Notes under the pieces: model-generated
Database searches by the model: none
What the model was told of the DNA's origin: nothing
Seen by the model: only the letters and a program-made list of their open reading frames with translations
Shown here: positions 6,761 to 8,868 of the stretch, one piece after another
Layout: each line of letters starts with the position of its first letter
How positions within the stretch are numbered: position 1 is the first letter of the stretch
NCBI GenBank assembly: GCA_030041195.1
Contig: JASHOI010000424.1
Span: forward strand, 1 to 8,868
Direction of reading: 5' to 3'
Origin: Streptosporangiaceae bacterium
GTDB lineage: Bacteria > Actinomycetota > Actinomycetes > Streptosporangiales > Streptosporangiaceae
Length of the DNA: 8,868 nt
Program-made: the position numbers and the translations under genes

Positions 6761-7363
6761 ATGAGCGACGAAGCGGCCGACCGGCAGGCCATCCGCGACC
6801 TGGTCGAGAACTGGGTGGTGTGGCGCGACGCGGGTGACTGGGAGCGCTTCCGCACCCTCTGGCACCCGTCCGGCCGGATGATGGCCACCTGGTTCCAGGG
6901 CCCCGCCGACGAGTTCATCAAGGTCAGCCGGGAGGGCTTCGCGCGCGGTGTGCGCATCCTGCACTTCCTCGGCGGGACGTCCATCGACCTGGCCGGTGAC
7001 CGCGCGATCGCGCAGACGAAGATGACGATCTCCCAGCGCGCGCGCGTGCACGAGGTGCTGTGCGATGTGGTGTGCACCGGCCGCTTCTATGACTTCCTGG
7101 AACGCGGCGCCGCCCGCTGGTCGCTCGTGCTGCGCCAGCCGATCTACGAGAAAGACCGCCTGGACCCGGTCGACCCGGCAGCGCGGCTCGAGCTTGACCG
7201 GGCGGAACTCGAGCGCTTCCCCGAGGGCTACCGGCACCTGGCCTATCTGCAGGCCGGCATCGGCTACCAGGTCAAGACGGACATGCCCGGCCTGACCGGC
7301 CCCGAGGTCGAGGCGCTGTACCGCCGCGGCGCCACCTGGCTAACCGGCGGCCCCTGCGACTGA
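6761..7363 (+). CDS. SnoaL-like / NTF2-fold protein of unknown substrate
   Basis: The 200-residue cytosolic protein has a SnoaL_4-type alpha+beta barrel over about residues 1-140. It opens with DEAADRQAIRDLVENWVVWRDAGDWERFRTLW, read here in pieces as the helix pair and the W-x(n)-LWHPSG segment common to this fold. A C-terminal extension with FPEGYRHLAYL, then a GY and a DMPG motif, makes it longer than the usual 130-150-residue single-domain members. Such folds serve as dehydratases, cyclases, isomerases or small-ligand binders; I cannot assign catalytic residues. The ATG at 6761 follows the upstream stop by 2 nt. An in-frame GTG at 6755 would overlap that stop as GTGA. Either start implies translational coupling to the MetE-like gene. 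Only a weak GGCGG precedes it. Confidence 0.8.
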   Translation: MSDEAADRQAIRDLVENWVVWRDAGDWERFRTLWHPSGRMMATWFQGPADEFIKVSREGFARGVRILHFLGGTSIDLAGDRAIAQTKMTISQRARVHEVLCDVVCTGRFYDFLERGAARWSLVLRQPIYEKDRLDPVDPAARLELDRAELERFPEGYRHLAYLQAGIGYQVKTDMPGLTGPEVEALYRRGATWLTGGPCD

Positions 7364-7387
7364 CCGCGCCGGGCGGCTCTCAATGTG

Positions 7388-7435
7388 GTGGTGGGTCCCG
7401 CGCTGTTCCTCTAACACCGGCGTGGGTCCCACCAC
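7388..7435 (+). terminator. Strong hairpin between convergent genes, best folded in plus-strand RNA
   Basis: GTGGTGGG (7388-7395) pairs perfectly with CCCACCAC (7428-7435). After one T-T mismatch (7396/7427), a further 9 pairs form (7397-7405 with 7418-7426), two of them G-T, leaving a 12-nt loop at 7406-7417. The stem thus has 17 pairs. In minus-strand RNA the two G-T pairs become A-C mismatches, so the structure mainly serves transcripts of the MetE-like/SnoaL-like pair. There is no T-run, which is common for actinobacterial terminators. It starts 25 nt past the SnoaL-like stop and ends 5 nt before the stop of the opposing flavoprotein gene. Confidence 0.7.
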
Positions 7436-7442
7436 GCTGTTC
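7391..7442. repeat. Imperfect direct repeat inside the terminator region
   Basis: GTGGGTCCC (7391-7399) and CGCTGTTC (7401-7408) recur in the same order as GTGGGTCCC (7422-7430) and CGCTGTTC (7435-7442). The joining base G in the first copy is replaced by ACCA in the second. The second copy enters the stop codon of the flavoprotein gene (7441-7443 on the plus strand). The same DNA therefore carries a direct repeat and an inverted repeat, consistent with a past local duplication. Confidence 0.75.
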
Positions 7443-8850
7443 AGCGGGGCCGCTGGGCTGCCGCGTGGCGGCCGGCCCGGCGGCCGAAGAAGGAGCCCTC
7501 GCCGAGCTGGGTGCCGCTGCTGTATCCCTTGGCGTCCTGCGCGATGTTGGACGCGCACGCGCCGACGGCGTACAGGCCCGGCACCACGGAGCCGTCGGCG
7601 CGCCGCACCTGCCCGTCGGCCGTGCAGCGCAGCCCGCCCAGCGTGAAGCCCGCGTACATCGCCTTGCCGAGCGACAGGTCGAACGCACCCCACGGCCCGG
7701 TGTCCTGCGGCTCCAGCCAGTCCGGGTGCTTGTGGAACTCCGGATCCTCACCACGCCCCGCTGCCGCGTTGTACCCCTCGAGGGTCGTGGCGAGGTTCCC
7801 CTCCGGGATGCCCAGCCCGCGTTCCATCTCCGCGACCGTCTCCCACCCGTCGATGAACGGCACCAGCGGGATCTCCGGGTTCGCCATGTGCACGCTGTCG
7901 ACCACCAGGAACGCAACGCTCCCCGGCTGGTCGAGCACGAAGCCCGAGGTCCTGGAGTGGTAGCTGTCCTCGGCGACGAACCGCCTGCCGTCGCGGTTGA
8001 CGACGATGCCGGTCAGCAGCCTCCCCGGCGGGTAGAACGGCGCGGTGATGAACGCCTGGTCCATGTGCAGCAACTGGCCGCCAACGGCCTGGCCCAGCCT
8101 GATGCCGCCCCCGTCGTCGTAGGTGGAGCCGAGCACGAACGTCTTGGCGGCAAGCTGCGGGACGTGCTTCGCGACCATCTGCGGGTTCATCACGAAGCCG
8201 CCGGTGGCCAGGATCGTGCTGCGGGCCCGGATTACCCCGCGGCGGTCATAACAGCGCCACCGCACCCTCCGGACCCGGCCGGAGTTGTCGATCTCCAGCG
8301 CGGTGGCTCCGGTCTCGTACCAGACCTCGACGCCAAGCTCCGCGGCGCGCCGCACCAGCAGGTCGGTGACCAGCTTCGCGCCGCCGGTGTCGCCGGGCAC
8401 CGGGACCTTGTGGCCGCGCGGCGCCGGCACCGCGAGGTCGCGGAACGGCCAGACCTTCTCGTTGCCGGTGTACATCAGGCCCTGGGTCTGCGGCTGGATG
8501 ACCGCCTTCTCCGGGTAGTAGCTGCGCTCGAACTCGAAGCCCAGGCTCTCCAGCCAGTCGCAGTGCCCGGCGCTGCCGTCGGCGTAGGCGCGGATCTTGT
8601 CGGCCTCCGGCTCCGGGGTCACCGCCATCAGGTAGGCGTACATCTCGTCGGGGGTGTCCTTGTGCCCGGTGGCCCGCTGCACCACCGTGCCGCCGCCCAG
8701 GTAGAAGTGGCCGCCGGCCATCGCGCTGGTGCCGCCGGCCACCGCGGCCCGCTCCAGGACCAGCACCGAGGCGCCCGAAGCCGCCGCCTCCACAGCGGCG
8801 CACCCGCCCGCGATACCAAACCCCACCACGACAACGTCCACGTCGCGCAC
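7441..8850 (-). CDS. FAD-dependent oxidoreductase, 3-ketosteroid dehydrogenase / fumarate reductase-like flavoprotein
   Basis: The 469-residue soluble flavoprotein belongs to the FAD_binding_2 family. The N-terminus has the dinucleotide-binding GFGIAG (10-15) and the ribose-binding acidic residue Glu33 in VLVLERA, followed by GGTSAMAGG (39-47). The C-terminus has GLYAVGACASNIAQDAKGYS and GTQLGEGSFFGRRAG, closing the FAD site. Members include fumarate reductases, 3-ketosteroid delta-1-dehydrogenases and related dehydrogenases of cyclic ketones; I cannot assign a substrate. There is no cytochrome c domain, FMN-binding domain, Tat signal or membrane segment, so electrons probably go to a soluble or quinone acceptor. 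The GTG at 8850 is supported by GGAGG (8863-8859) 8 nt upstream. The gene converges on the SnoaL-like gene, with a hairpin between them. Whatever lies upstream of it is outside the window. Confidence 0.85.
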   Translation of the reverse strand: MRDVDVVVVGFGIAGGCAAVEAAASGASVLVLERAAVAGGTSAMAGGHFYLGGGTVVQRATGHKDTPDEMYAYLMAVTPEPEADKIRAYADGSAGHCDWLESLGFEFERSYYPEKAVIQPQTQGLMYTGNEKVWPFRDLAVPAPRGHKVPVPGDTGGAKLVTDLLVRRAAELGVEVWYETGATALEIDNSGRVRRVRWRCYDRRGVIRARSTILATGGFVMNPQMVAKHVPQLAAKTFVLGSTYDDGGGIRLGQAVGGQLLHMDQAFITAPFYPPGRLLTGIVVNRDGRRFVAEDSYHSRTSGFVLDQPGSVAFLVVDSVHMANPEIPLVPFIDGWETVAEMERGLGIPEGNLATTLEGYNAAAGRGEDPEFHKHPDWLEPQDTGPWGAFDLSLGKAMYAGFTLGGLRCTADGQVRRADGSVVPGLYAVGACASNIAQDAKGYSSGTQLGEGSFFGRRAGRHAAAQRPR

Positions 8851-8858
8851 GCGGCTGT

Positions 8859-8863
8859 CCTCC
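8859..8863 (-). promoter_or_regulatory. Ribosome binding site of the flavoprotein gene
   Basis: GGAGG on the minus strand lies 8 nt before the GTG at 8850. It fixes that start over the second in-frame GTG, three codons further in. The promoter is beyond the right edge of the window. Confidence 0.75.
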
Positions 8864-8868
8864 GGCGG

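Noticed and set aside
1..8868. Mobile element, CRISPR, tRNA, toxin-antitoxin or phage-defence content
   Set aside because: No terminal inverted repeats, regularly spaced repeats, cloverleaf sequences, transposase/integrase motifs or small paired genes were found. Composition is uniform and the genes are ordinary metabolic families.

Overview
The window is GC-rich DNA with strong G/C bias at third codon positions, several GTG starts, and purine-rich ribosome binding sites. Together with the gene families present, this points to an actinobacterium; a Pseudonocardiales-type genome (Amycolatopsis-like) is my best guess, but the sequence alone cannot fix the genus. I see seven genes: one partial regulator at the left edge and six complete coding regions. 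There is no rRNA, tRNA, CRISPR array, transposase or phage gene. The content looks like chromosomal metabolic and stress-related genes, not a mobile island.

Left part (1-2486). A PucR-type regulator, cut by the left edge and read leftwards, is divergent from pruA, which encodes L-glutamate-gamma-semialdehyde (P5C) dehydrogenase, the second step of proline catabolism. This matches the known actinobacterial arrangement in which a PucR-like activator (PruC in mycobacteria) sits divergently beside pruA. The shared control region holds a near-perfect 9-bp-arm palindrome at 729-750. The usual third partner, proline dehydrogenase, is not directly downstream of pruA.

Middle part (2546-5547). A retaining GT4 glycosyltransferase of the trehalose synthase (TreT) / retaining trehalose phosphorylase type is followed 89 bp later by a monofunctional haem catalase. 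The catalase has a small threonine/proline-rich N-terminal extension encoded by a 9-bp tandem repeat. Proline oxidation, trehalose metabolism and peroxide removal fit an osmotic/oxidative stress neighbourhood, but that grouping is inference.

Right part (5595-8868). A stand-alone MetE C-terminal-domain protein with an intact-looking zinc site is tightly coupled to a SnoaL/NTF2-fold protein of unknown substrate. These two converge on a KstD/fumarate-reductase-like FAD oxidoreductase read leftwards. The convergent stop codons are separated by a strong hairpin (7388-7435) that also contains an imperfect direct repeat. Nothing here amounts to a clearly new system. The least understood unit is the MetE-like/SnoaL-like pair facing the flavoprotein.
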